NCBI GenBank assembly: GCA_038744685.1
Contig: JBCDMB010000004.1
Location: forward strand, 62,001 to 126,000
DNA: 64,000 nt
Source: Verrucomicrobiota bacterium
Lineage (GTDB): Bacteria; Verrucomicrobiota; Verrucomicrobiia; Opitutales; Puniceicoccaceae
Direction: 5' to 3'
Shown: piece after piece, positions 44,798 through 53,908 of the stretch
Position numbering within the stretch: the first letter of the stretch is position 1
How the letters are laid out: each line of letters starts with the position of its first letter
Made by a program: the position numbers and the translations under genes
Notes under the pieces: generated by a model
Told to the model about the DNA's origin: nothing
Databases searched by the model: none
Seen by the model: only the letters and a program-made list of their open reading frames with translations

Positions 44798-45114
44798 GTA
44801 CTGAAAGAGAGGACTCTCTAATTACGGTATTCCACTCTCGCGCCGCGGAGGCAGCGAGTAAAAGAGTTAACGTCAGAATCGAACCAATTGTTAGTGCGAT
44901 TCGTAGTTCTTCCTTTCGCACAAGCAATGGGTGATTTCAGGACCTTATCTGAAATTGAGATAGCCGTTGGAGATGGCATAGTAGGAATTGTCAGGAGCGA
45001 GTAATTGTAGAATGGCTCCCCTTGCAATGGAATCTCTCGCGAGCGTGATTTTTGTTAGCGGCTCTTTACGGCCAGAGTTCGGCCAAGCGGCGATTGCGGT
45101 TCAGTCCCTTATGC
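44798..45114. other. 317-bp convergent intergenic interval
   Basis: The interval separates two converging surface-protein genes. AGAGAG GA CTCTCT (about 44805-44818) is a small palindrome just after the first stop and may help end transcription. Nothing else is supported. Confidence 0.35.
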
Positions 45115-47238
45115 CTATCGCTTGCGAATCTTTTGGATGATGACAGCAATGCGTTTGCGTTCGCGCCAGCCAATCAGCGAGGCCAAGCCGAAAGTGGCGG
45201 CGACTGCGGCTGGCTCGGGTACGGGAACGACTTCACCGCTAGGCAGTAGTCGCGCACCATAAGTACCTGGGGCAAAGCCTGCAGGATTCTGGAAACGAAT
45301 TTGGCTAACTTGGCCAGAGGTTAGTCCCGCAAGACTATTGCCGAATAGGATCTGATCGCTACCACCGCCCGCTCCGTCGCCCTGCCAATTGGTAATAAGG
45401 AGGATGCCACCACTCCAGATCTCGCCTCCGCTGCCATCGAACTGAAGAACGCTTCCACCGGAATTCAGATCGATGGTCGAGTTGCTACTGAGTGTGAGCG
45501 TCCCGAGTACCTCGTTATTTCCACCAGTGTTTAGAGTGCCCCCGTCAAGGGTCATGTTTGAGCTGTCATTGATCTGGTCGTTCTCCGCGAGGAGTAGGGT
45601 GCCGCCGTTGATGAGGATGTCCCCGACGATGGCGGTGGCGCCGGATTTATCCAGTGCCAGGGTGCCGTCACTGACCGTTGTCGCTCCTGTGTAGGTGTTA
45701 CTGTCCGATCCGGAAAAAGTCAGGGTGCCCGAACCCGTCTTGGTAACCGAGCCACCCGTTCCGGCGATGACCGACTCCACTGTGGTATCGTTGCTGCCGA
45801 TGAAGACTGCATTGACTCCGCCCGTATCGCTCAGATCAATGGTTCCGTCCGGGCCAAAGGCAAATGAGCCACCGGGCGTCGAGCCGGAGTCGATAATTAA
45901 GGTGCTGCCCTTGGCGTTGATATCAAAATTTAGGTTCTGGGCGGCAGAGGAATTGTTCACGATGGTGGCACCGTCCTCGAAATTGAGGCTGCCGGGACCG
46001 CCCGGTGTCACGTTCGCATTGATCGTATAGGCTGTGCTGCCTGCAAACGTAATCCCTGCAAGGTCCGGCGTGTAATCTTGTGTGACGTAGCTGGTGGTGA
46101 CGCCGCTGCCCATATCGTTGAAGACTAGAGTATCGCCGTTCTGCAAATTGCGGTCGTTACCATCCCAGCGCTCCCAGTTCGCATTGGTTGTCCACAAGCC
46201 GGAGGCATCTTGCCCATCCCACGTGATGTCGATGTTCCGGCGGGTGAGGGTTGCGTCAAAAGCCTCTGAGAAAACCGCGATACTGGCCCGCTCGGTGGTA
46301 TGACTGCGCTCAGGGTCATTGAACGTATCTTCATCAATCAACAGGCCAATGCCGGTGGCGGTCCGGCCATCCGTCCTCAACCAACCGCCATTGGGTCCGT
46401 CGCGCGTGGCCTTGCTGGCACCGACGATTGGAGTCGAGCTGTAAGTCGAATTGTAGCTGATCGTAGTCGACCCTTCATCCCAGCCCACGATGACATCGGG
46501 CGAGATAAAGGCTTCCCAGTCGATGGGGTTGGATCCGTTGTCGAGGAAGGAACCCGTGGTATCCTGCAAGGCCAGATAGCCGAGAGTCTCGTTTGTCGAA
46601 ACAACCGCTCCGTTATCGACCTCCGAACGTTCCATCGAGATATCAAAGTTGTTGGTGCCCTGATTGACAACAGACGTCGTCAACCAAGGCGAGCTGGGCT
46701 GGAGGGGCACATTGTTTTGCTCGTTGTTCATCGTCTGAATGTCGCCCAGAATGGCGGGGCCTGAGGCGAAATCCTGACGGTACTCCACGTTATCGAAACC
46801 TCCTGGACTGGCGAACGGCGGTGAACTCTGAATGGTCGTTGTCGTATCTCGGACACCCGCATCTATAAAGATGCCAGGCTGTATTTCGTAAAGTCCAGGC
46901 TGGATGGCTATATAACTCACGTTGGTCATGGCGACGTGAGGTCCATCATTGTTGGGAGGTTCGGTCTGTAGTGCCCTGAATCCTGTGGTGGTGACGTCTT
47001 TGATGCGAATGGCACTTGGATCACCGCCTTGGGTGGTCGCCAACAGGAAGACTACTGGCACCCGGTCGAAGGTCTGACGGAAAGTAACGGCTGTGAAATC
47101 CGGTGTGATAAACGTGTCCTGTAAGGTCACCGTATCGACTTCGAAATTGGCCTCGACCTTCCCTGGCAACAGCAAGGTGGCAATCAAAGCAGATCGCATC
47201 ACCCGTGCTCTTGCTACGCTATTCTCTTTGGCTCTCAT
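45115..47238 (-). CDS. PEP-CTERM protein with autotransporter-associated beta-strand repeats
   Basis: This 707-residue exported protein is probably initiated at 47238 or at the in-frame ATG 47199, which gives a cleaner signal peptide (MRSALIATLLLPGKVEA). The N-terminal 350 residues are beta-rich, with VTFRQTFDRVPVVFLLATTQ and PHVAMTNVSYIAIQPGLYE units. The middle contains ITWDGQDASGLWTTNANWE and PATR repeats such as VTKTGSGTLTFSGSDSNTYT and ATTVSDGTLALDKSG. The C-terminus has PVPEP, a hydrophobic helix and basic residues, a PEP-CTERM signal. Its length and repeats suggest a surface fibre or adhesin. Confidence 0.85.
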   Translation of the reverse strand: MRAKENSVARARVMRSALIATLLLPGKVEANFEVDTVTLQDTFITPDFTAVTFRQTFDRVPVVFLLATTQGGDPSAIRIKDVTTTGFRALQTEPPNNDGPHVAMTNVSYIAIQPGLYEIQPGIFIDAGVRDTTTTIQSSPPFASPGGFDNVEYRQDFASGPAILGDIQTMNNEQNNVPLQPSSPWLTTSVVNQGTNNFDISMERSEVDNGAVVSTNETLGYLALQDTTGSFLDNGSNPIDWEAFISPDVIVGWDEGSTTISYNSTYSSTPIVGASKATRDGPNGGWLRTDGRTATGIGLLIDEDTFNDPERSHTTERASIAVFSEAFDATLTRRNIDITWDGQDASGLWTTNANWERWDGNDRNLQNGDTLVFNDMGSGVTTSYVTQDYTPDLAGITFAGSTAYTINANVTPGGPGSLNFEDGATIVNNSSAAQNLNFDINAKGSTLIIDSGSTPGGSFAFGPDGTIDLSDTGGVNAVFIGSNDTTVESVIAGTGGSVTKTGSGTLTFSGSDSNTYTGATTVSDGTLALDKSGATAIVGDILINGGTLLLAENDQINDSSNMTLDGGTLNTGGNNEVLGTLTLSSNSTIDLNSGGSVLQFDGSGGEIWSGGILLITNWQGDGAGGGSDQILFGNSLAGLTSGQVSQIRFQNPAGFAPGTYGARLLPSGEVVPVPEPAAVAATFGLASLIGWRERKRIAVIIQKIRKR

Positions 47239-47631
47239 ACAGCTAGCGCCCGTTTTCCTGACGCTCAGTTGTTAGCATTTGGTAAAATACCATCAGTTTA
47301 CAATGTCTTTATTTTGAGCTGTGCTAACGATTCGCCGAAGTGAATTGGTCCACTAAGGTGTAGTGACTTCGGTAATACCCAAGGACATGAACAACAGATA
47401 GCACAGGCACAACGTGCGCTTTGATGGCATGTGCGCTGTGGAATAATATCGATGATTTGAGAAAAAGAACGATTTTTTCTCTTGCTATGTGTGAGTCGTG
47501 TCACGCTGGGTAATCTTTGCTCTGATGCTGGGTTTAGCCGAAGGACGGGGCAAAAATATCCGCAGTGTTGAGCGAGCGAGGGCCGCGGGAGCAAAGTCGC
47601 CGCTTGTGAATTCCTTTGGAGAGAGAGTTGT
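47239..47631. other. 393-bp interval with no supported gene
   Basis: It lies between the start of the PATR protein and the end of the racemase gene on the reverse strand. A reverse frame at 47298-47858 overlaps the racemase and lacks protein-like character. The promoter of the PATR gene should be near 47240-47300. Confidence 0.4.
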
Positions 47632-48381
47632 TTAGTCATCCTTTCGCTCGATTCGCCTGGCGAGGATATCGGGCAGGCCGATACTTGATTTCGCTGGCGG
47701 CCTTGCGAAACTCCCTTCCTTGGCGATACCGAGGCGCAGACGAACAAGACCTTCTGCAAAGACGACGGCACTTGGAACTGGGTCAACGGCCGGGACCGGC
47801 AGGCGATGGCCGATCTTCGATGCGAGACCGGCGAGTGGTCCACCGGCGAGAACTGCAACGTCCGCTCCGTCGATACGCACGGCTTCCTCGACCAGTTCTA
47901 CGAGGCGGTCCTCCAGTTCTTCCCGCACGTTGTCGATTGATTGAAAACCCTCACTAGGCAGTCGCATGCCGGCGTAGCGACTTTCCAAACCGGTCCGAGT
48001 TACACAGTCATGGAAAAAGTCCGCTAGTTGGTGGGAGAATGTGACGATCGAAAAACGCCCTCCAAGTGCGCAGGCTGTGAGCATTGACGCCTCGGCAACG
48101 CCGATAACCGGAATATCGAATAGTTGGCGAGCGCCGATAATGCCGGGGTCTCCGAACGCCGAGATGATGACCGCATCCATATCGGCGTGGTGCTCCGCAA
48201 TCGTTTCGAAGATATGGGTGGCGCTGACTTCTGCTTCGACCCGACTAGACACGAGAGGAAACCCCACTCGGGCAGTCGTTGGAAAGATCTCAGTTCCAGG
48301 CGAAGCAACGCTGGATGCAGCGCTTGCCATGAGTGACGTCATGGATTCCGAAGTGTTGGGGTTTAGAAGGTGTAATCTCAT
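47632..48381 (-). CDS. Asp/Glu/hydantoin racemase-family protein
   Basis: This 249-residue cytoplasmic protein of the Asp/Glu racemase superfamily is closest in layout to hydantoin racemases. It opens with LHLLNPNTSESMTSLMA, typical of the hydantoin-racemase group. AVIISAFGDPGIIGARQLF and VAVLAGGPLAGLASKIG occupy the positions of the two catalytic cysteines of the superfamily, yet neither shows Cys: the first has FGDPG and the second AGGPL. Racemisation therefore may not occur by the two-base mechanism. The gene is divergent from gltS, which makes an amino-acid-related role plausible. Confidence 0.75.
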   Translation of the reverse strand: MRLHLLNPNTSESMTSLMASAASSVASPGTEIFPTTARVGFPLVSSRVEAEVSATHIFETIAEHHADMDAVIISAFGDPGIIGARQLFDIPVIGVAEASMLTACALGGRFSIVTFSHQLADFFHDCVTRTGLESRYAGMRLPSEGFQSIDNVREELEDRLVELVEEAVRIDGADVAVLAGGPLAGLASKIGHRLPVPAVDPVPSAVVFAEGLVRLRLGIAKEGSFARPPAKSSIGLPDILARRIERKDD

Positions 48382-48767
48382 GTTTTGCGCTTAGCGGGTG
48401 ATCGGGAGACTATGAGTGGAAGAATACATCTCTACGGTTTGTCCTTGATAAAGTCCAGATCGCCCTATTCCTCGCCAGATAAACATTCATCGGGAGAATT
48501 CAAAAAGATGATCTGGTTTGAAAAGTCATCTTGCGATTCCTCGGTCCGGACAACTCCACTAAAGCTATCTTTAATGGCCGCTCGACCCGTACACGACCCT
48601 TTTGGTTGCAAGTGGAAAAGACGGGATCTGAGCCTTGAGTTAAGGATTTCGGTGGACTCAGTTCTGTCCAGACTTGGAAGGGAAAATGCTACGGTGGTAA
48701 GAAATGCACCGTCCAAAAACGGATCATGGAAAACCCGAAATTAAACGTTTAATCTTTAGATCGATTC
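48382..48767. other. 386-bp divergent promoter region
   Basis: It lies between the racemase-like gene and gltS, which are transcribed away from each other, and must hold both promoters. A forward frame at 48385-48744 has no protein-like features. I could not identify a specific operator. Confidence 0.4.
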
Positions 48768-49997
48768 ATGGAATTTGTTAACGGAGTCTTACAATTCGAC
48801 CAGTTTATGGCCCTGACTTTAGGGATCGTGGTCCTCTTCATAGGGAAACGGATCAATGGTAGTGTCCGGTTCCTTCGCGAGTTTAGTATTCCAGAGCCTG
48901 TCACGGGAGGGCTTATTGCGTCGGTTTTACTGGGGATTCTATATGCGCTTACCGGGACAGTCGTGGAGTTTGATCTTTGGTTCAGAGATCTTTTGCTGGT
49001 CTACTTTTTTACGACTATCGGGATCAATGCGAGCCTACGCGATCTCGTAACTGGCGGGAAGCCGCTACTCATTCTTGTGGTCATTACAGTGGGTTACATG
49101 TTTGTGCAAAATCTGACCGGAGTTGGAGTCATGACACTTTTTGGGTTTCCTGCGCAATCCGGGGTGATTGCCGGGACCGTATCGTTAATTGGTGGTCACG
49201 GTACGGCGATTGCGTGGGCCCCCAAGCTTGCTGAGGATTACGGGATCTCAAACGCGATGGAAATGGGAGTCGCTTGTGCGACCTTCGGCCTCATTCTTGC
49301 GAGCCTTCAGGGCGGTCCGGTCGCCCGCTTCCTTATCAGTAGGCACAAACTAACGCCTGCAACGACTGAGCCTATCGACGTTGGCATAAGCGAGGAGCAA
49401 CCACAGGAAAAAATAGAGCCTTACGTCCTTCTTGATGCCATTCTTGCGGTCCATGTTTCGATGATTCTAGGCTACGGATTCAATGACTTTGTCATTAAAG
49501 GGATTATTGGAATCGACCTTCCTGCTTTCGTAGCCTGCCTTCTCGCGGGCATTTTTCTGACGAACATTCGGGTGCCGCCAAGGTTTCGCATTAGTGGCCG
49601 CGAATGGCCTACTCGAACTCCTTCGATCGCGCTGATAGCGGACATGTCGCTCGGAGCCTTTCTAGCGATGTCTTTGATGAGCATGCAGCTTGCGTCGATA
49701 GCCAGTCTTGCCGGGCCGGTTCTTGCTGTGCTTCTAGCTCAGGTATTCGTTGCTCTCGCAGTTAATCTTTTCATCGTTTTTCCAGCGATGGGAAGAAACT
49801 ACGATGCCGCCGTTGTCTGTGCGGGTTTCGGCGGAATCTCTCTTGGAGCGACTCCGACAGCCATGGCCAATATGTCTGCCGTAACACAGCGGTACGGTCC
49901 ATCCCATCTTGCCTTTATCGTCGTTCCGCTTGTTTGTGCGTTTTTTATAGATCTAGCGAATGCACTAATTATCCCGTTCTTTTTGAATGCGTTTTAA
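48768..49997 (+). CDS. gltS: Sodium/glutamate symporter
   Basis: This 409-residue inner-membrane transporter of the GltS family imports glutamate with sodium. It shows about ten helices in two inverted halves. The first half contains VSLIGGHGTAIAWAPKL, with the re-entrant GGHGT loop. The second half has VVCAGFGGISLGATPTAMAN, the equivalent re-entrant loop. IPEPVTGGLIASVLLG near the N-terminus is also typical. The neighbouring Asp/Glu racemase-like gene supports an amino-acid role. Confidence 0.92.
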   Translation: MEFVNGVLQFDQFMALTLGIVVLFIGKRINGSVRFLREFSIPEPVTGGLIASVLLGILYALTGTVVEFDLWFRDLLLVYFFTTIGINASLRDLVTGGKPLLILVVITVGYMFVQNLTGVGVMTLFGFPAQSGVIAGTVSLIGGHGTAIAWAPKLAEDYGISNAMEMGVACATFGLILASLQGGPVARFLISRHKLTPATTEPIDVGISEEQPQEKIEPYVLLDAILAVHVSMILGYGFNDFVIKGIIGIDLPAFVACLLAGIFLTNIRVPPRFRISGREWPTRTPSIALIADMSLGAFLAMSLMSMQLASIASLAGPVLAVLLAQVFVALAVNLFIVFPAMGRNYDAAVVCAGFGGISLGATPTAMANMSAVTQRYGPSHLAFIVVPLVCAFFIDLANALIIPFFLNAF

Positions 49998-50190
49998 TTT
50001 TGGCCACGGGTAGTCAAAAAGATGAACCATCGGGATATCGGTCCTGACAGCTTTAGGACTTACGCCGTCGGTTTCCGATGTGGCGGCACAGGTCGGTTAC
50101 ACTTTGATGTCGGCTATCCCGTAGAGAGACCGATAGAATGAGCGAAAGAGAACAACTGGTCATCGTGGCCTGATTGGGTCGTAGAGTGAG

Positions 50191-51921
50191 GTGAGCTTTC
50201 CGCAAGAGTTGGGATCCGTCGAGAAATTGGACATCGTAAACCGCAGGTGTTTGTGTTTTACCCTCGAGCCTTTCGTTACCGTGATTAGATCTGTTGGTTT
50301 TCTGCTGCTGTTTTGGGCGGTTCTTCCCCTATATTCCACCGCTGAAGTCAGCCCTCCGAACATTGTCCTCATCTTCAGTGATGAAATGCGGCCGGAGTAT
50401 CTTGGATGTTACGGTGGAAAGTATCCTACACCAAACATCGATCGACTTGCGGAGGAAGGCATCCTTTTTGAAAACGCTTACACTGCCGCCTCTGCTTGTA
50501 CGCCGAGCCGATACTCCGTCTTGACCGGACAATATCCGGGAAGATCTGCCGCGATGGCAGAGAAATTCGAAGTCAATGAGCCCTACAGCGTTGCGTGGGA
50601 CACCTTCATTGAAGGTGATCGCCTAACGATTCCGAAGATTTTACGCGGAGCGGGTTATGTGAGCGGGATGTTTGGAAAGAACCACGTAACTGCTTCAGCG
50701 ATTGAAAGACACCTCGGGTTACCGGATCTTCCAAAAGCTCAGCTTTCAGACCCAACTGTGAATTCGTGGCTTGAGGACCATCAAGCAAAGCTCGTCGAGA
50801 TTGTTACTTCAAAGATTGGTTTCGATCACGCTGGCGCAATTACGTATTCGAATAGCGAAAAAATCCCTCATCCCGAGCTGCGCCATCACAATATTCCTTG
50901 GATTAGTGCCGAGGCTTCCGACTTCTTTGGCAGGTATTCCGGCAAAGAACCGTTTTTTGCATTTCTAGCACCCACTGCGGTCCATGGTCCCTGGCACCCA
51001 GAGCAGTATGAAAACGACCTCCGCTATACCCCCGGTGGATTCCGCCCCGATGTGCCTCAATACCAGATTCCTAGTGCTGACATGCAAGCTCGGTTGGAGG
51101 GATTGAGTAGCGGAGAGAAACACCATACTGCAGGCCTCGCGGCTCTGGATCAACACGTTGGAGTGGTCTTCGATACGCTCGAGCGACTAGGATGTCTTGA
51201 TGACACATTGATTATTTTCACGGCTGACCATGGCGTGGAACCGGGGAAAAGTGGGGTTTACCGTTTTGGCAATCATGTGCCATTGATCATGAGGTGGCCG
51301 AGAGAGATTTCTCCCGGAACGGTCAGCCAGCAGTTGGTCGCTCAGGTGGATCTTCTGGCGACTTTGACGAGGATAGCAGGGCTTGATTTGCCGGAAGAGC
51401 AAGTCTTTGACGGAGTGGATCTAACCCCTCTCTTCAAAGACCCGAACGAAGCTGTTCGCGATACGATCTACACGGAGATGGGACATGTGCGTGCAGTTTT
51501 TGACGGGCGGTATCAATACGTTGCTTTTCGTTATCCGGAGAGGGTTTTGGATGGAATTCGAGAGGATCGATCTGTTCGAGCACCCAATCATATTGGGTAT
51601 CCGCAGGTGCATGCAGAGTTTACCGCGACCTTCTTCCCGGCCTATTTCAGTCCTGATCAGCTTTACGATTTGCGGACCGATCCGTATCAGCTGAAAAACC
51701 GATGGGATGACCCCGAACTTTCGACGGTTCGCAAACGACTGCAGAAGACTCTATTTGAACAAACGGATTCCTTTCCTCACGCCTTTCCGCAAGAGGCGGA
51801 TCCATTCTTTTCGTCGGAAAGGTACAAAGAATTGGTTGAGGCTTTTTTGAGTGAAGGCCCCCGCGAGACCGTTTGGGAGGCTCGTGACCTCGACGAGATC
51901 TCATGGCCACCGGTTCGATGA
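50191..51921 (+). CDS. Exported sulfatase (CTPSR type)
   Basis: This protein of up to 576 residues is of the type I sulfatase family. The motif CTPSRYSVLTGQYPG holds the Cys converted to formylglycine (residue 103 in the long form). It begins the fold with PPNIVLIFSDEMRPEYLGCY (metal-binding Asp and Glu) and later has FTADHGVEPGKSGVYRFGNH. A hydrophobic signal segment (VGFLLLFWAVLPLY) lies at 34-47, so GTG 50281 is a plausible alternative start that gives a short n-region. It should hydrolyse sulfate esters, perhaps algal polysaccharide, in the periplasm. No sulfatase-maturation enzyme lies in the window. Confidence 0.88.
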   Translation: MSFPQELGSVEKLDIVNRRCLCFTLEPFVTVIRSVGFLLLFWAVLPLYSTAEVSPPNIVLIFSDEMRPEYLGCYGGKYPTPNIDRLAEEGILFENAYTAASACTPSRYSVLTGQYPGRSAAMAEKFEVNEPYSVAWDTFIEGDRLTIPKILRGAGYVSGMFGKNHVTASAIERHLGLPDLPKAQLSDPTVNSWLEDHQAKLVEIVTSKIGFDHAGAITYSNSEKIPHPELRHHNIPWISAEASDFFGRYSGKEPFFAFLAPTAVHGPWHPEQYENDLRYTPGGFRPDVPQYQIPSADMQARLEGLSSGEKHHTAGLAALDQHVGVVFDTLERLGCLDDTLIIFTADHGVEPGKSGVYRFGNHVPLIMRWPREISPGTVSQQLVAQVDLLATLTRIAGLDLPEEQVFDGVDLTPLFKDPNEAVRDTIYTEMGHVRAVFDGRYQYVAFRYPERVLDGIREDRSVRAPNHIGYPQVHAEFTATFFPAYFSPDQLYDLRTDPYQLKNRWDDPELSTVRKRLQKTLFEQTDSFPHAFPQEADPFFSSERYKELVEAFLSEGPRETVWEARDLDEISWPPVR

Positions 51922-52145
51922 GCGGCTCCTTAGGTATCATTCTGAACGACATGCACTCAGGGTTCTCCTGTGTCTCATGGTGAATTACGGAGATAGGTTT
52001 CAATAAGAGTTCGGTGGGGTTCCTTTTTTCGTAGGGAAGCACGGGATCAGACTTCCACGGGAAAGGTAAAACTCACGTTTTTCGGTGACCTATCGATGGC
52101 GGTTATGCCGTTGATGAAGGCAGATCCAGGGAGTTATAAAGTTGC

Positions 52146-53063
52146 ATGAGGATCTGTGTTTTCGGAGCAGGCGGACTCGGCGGTTTTTTCGGCGGTTGGC
52201 TTGCTGCTAGTGGAGCGGACGTGACGTTTATCGCCCGTGGAAGGCACTTTGAGGCAATGGAGCAGCGCGGCCTTGATGTTCGGAGCGGTTTTGGCAACAA
52301 GATGATCTCTCCGGTGAAGGTAGTCGAGGATCCGAAACAAGTTGGGGGAATCGATATTCTGGTTTTCGCAGTAAAATCATTTGATCTGCCTGAAGCCGTT
52401 TCGCACTGCCAACCTCATATCGAGCCAGGAACCTTGATTGTCTCTCTTTTGAATGGGGTGGATTGGGTCGATACTTTGCGAGGAGCTTTTCCCGAATGCC
52501 CGCTCGCGGCCGGGATCACTATGGTGCCCTCCAACATCCTTTCACCCGGCATCATCCAGCACCAAGGTTCAAATAAATCTATCGTCTTGGGGGTGGTTGG
52601 CGGGGGGACTCCCGATTCACTCGTGACGTTTGGAGAATTAATGAACCAGGCTCATATCGACGCCCGGATCATTGAAAATCCTGAGGTTTCGCTATGGAGG
52701 GAGTTCATTGGCTGGTCAGCAGGCGCTGGGGTTACGAGCCTTTGCCGTCAACCTTTCGGAGTGATCCAGGAGGATTCGGCTCTGAAAAAAACGGTGAAGG
52801 CAGCAATGGAAGAGGTGGCGGCACTCGCGAGAGCTAAAAATATAGCGATTTCCGACGATACCGTTTCAGCAATGATGAATAGGTTTCTTAGCCTTCCGCC
52901 ATCGGCAAAGTCTTCGATGTTGGTTGACTTAGAGAAGGGGAAACCAATCGAGCTGGAAGCGGGTCCAGGAACAGTTGTCCGCCAGTCACAAAACAAGGGA
53001 ATCGATACTCCAGTCAATAGAGCCATCCTTGCGGCACTGGGACCGTTCGCGAACGGACAATGA
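52146..53063 (+). CDS. 2-dehydropantoate 2-reductase family protein
   Basis: This 305-residue cytoplasmic NADPH-dependent reductase is of the PanE/ApbA family. The N-terminal CVFGAGGLGGFFGGWLAASG is the dinucleotide fold. DILVFAVKSFDLPEAV and LLNGVDWVDTL are family motifs. The C-terminal helical domain contains SKSTNIE-like positions as PPSAKSSMLVDLEKGKPIEL, with the substrate-binding Ser-Ser-Met-Asp-like region. It is usually assigned to pantothenate synthesis, but Verrucomicrobia often carry several paralogues with other substrates. No pan gene is adjacent. Confidence 0.85.
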   Translation: MRICVFGAGGLGGFFGGWLAASGADVTFIARGRHFEAMEQRGLDVRSGFGNKMISPVKVVEDPKQVGGIDILVFAVKSFDLPEAVSHCQPHIEPGTLIVSLLNGVDWVDTLRGAFPECPLAAGITMVPSNILSPGIIQHQGSNKSIVLGVVGGGTPDSLVTFGELMNQAHIDARIIENPEVSLWREFIGWSAGAGVTSLCRQPFGVIQEDSALKKTVKAAMEEVAALARAKNIAISDDTVSAMMNRFLSLPPSAKSSMLVDLEKGKPIELEAGPGTVVRQSQNKGIDTPVNRAILAALGPFANGQ

Positions 53064-53156
53064 GTGATTCCCTATTTTGTGAATAGGTAGGCCCGCTATT
53101 CCTGTTTTTGGTCCTTTGACCTCTACTTTGCGGAAAGGATTCGGAATCGTACAGGG

Positions 53157-53684
53157 GTGCTCAGGAAGCCAACGTCACTCTTTATTTTTGCTACTGTGAC
53201 CCTTGCGGGAGTGGCTCAGGCAAACATCAACTGGACGTGGAGTTGGGTCGGGACTGCGGGAATAGAGGCCGGGTTTTTCGAGACCAATGGTAGCTTGAGC
53301 GGAGGAAGCGCTCCGGCGGCTACCTACACGCTTACCGATTTCGGTGTGACGCAGTCCGCCAATGGCTTTCCTTTAGGGTCGGTTAGTGGAGGCGATTATA
53401 CCATTGGGCAGCCCACTGCCGGATTTGTTTGGGATGGTTCCATGGTTACCCAGTGGTTTCGGCGTAGTGGCGGTTCTACCAACGGGACAAATCTCTTTCA
53501 AACGGCTGACAATGTCTTGTTCTATGCGTTCAACGTCGGCCAATACGAACTGAGGAATGCCTTAAGTGGCGTGCCAATCGACAGTGCTTCGACGCTTTCG
53601 CTCACCGCGGTACCCGAACCTGCCAACTTCGTCGCTATTCTTGGATTGGTCGCACTTGGTTTTGTTTCGAGGCGTAAACGGTAG
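53157..53684 (+). CDS. Small PEP-CTERM exported protein
   Basis: This 175-residue protein has a signal peptide (LFIFATVTLAGVAQA) and a beta-rich, Gly/Thr-rich mature part (WTWSWVGTAGIEAGFFETNG). The C-terminus VPEPANFVAILGLVALGF followed by RRKR is a PEP-CTERM sorting signal. The GTG start has GGGG before it. I do not recognise the mature domain. It stands after the ketopantoate-reductase-like gene with a 93-bp gap. Confidence 0.78.
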   Translation: MLRKPTSLFIFATVTLAGVAQANINWTWSWVGTAGIEAGFFETNGSLSGGSAPAATYTLTDFGVTQSANGFPLGSVSGGDYTIGQPTAGFVWDGSMVTQWFRRSGGSTNGTNLFQTADNVLFYAFNVGQYELRNALSGVPIDSASTLSLTAVPEPANFVAILGLVALGFVSRRKR

Positions 53685-53908
53685 CCCAGGCTAAGAGGTT
53701 TCTTAGGCCAGGAAAGGGCAGATTTTGAGGGGTAAAGAAACCCATTTATAGGAATGGCCGCTCTTGCGCTCCGACAGCGATACGGGGATAGGCAACGCAC
53801 TTCAACCCGCATGAACTTGTCCCGGGGGGAGTGCGCACCACGTCGCTCAGCTTCGTTGGAGGCACAGATTCAGGGTGCCCTAATGGTTTAACCTAAGAGC
53901 AAAGTGAT

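Noticed and set aside
47298-47858. Reverse open frame of 186 codons
   Set aside because: It overlaps the better-supported racemase-family gene in another frame, and its composition (Ser, Arg and Pro rich, no motif) is that of a shadow frame.
48385-48744. Forward open frame between the racemase-like gene and gltS
   Set aside because: There is no hydrophobic core or motif, and it fills a divergent promoter region, so it is most likely chance.
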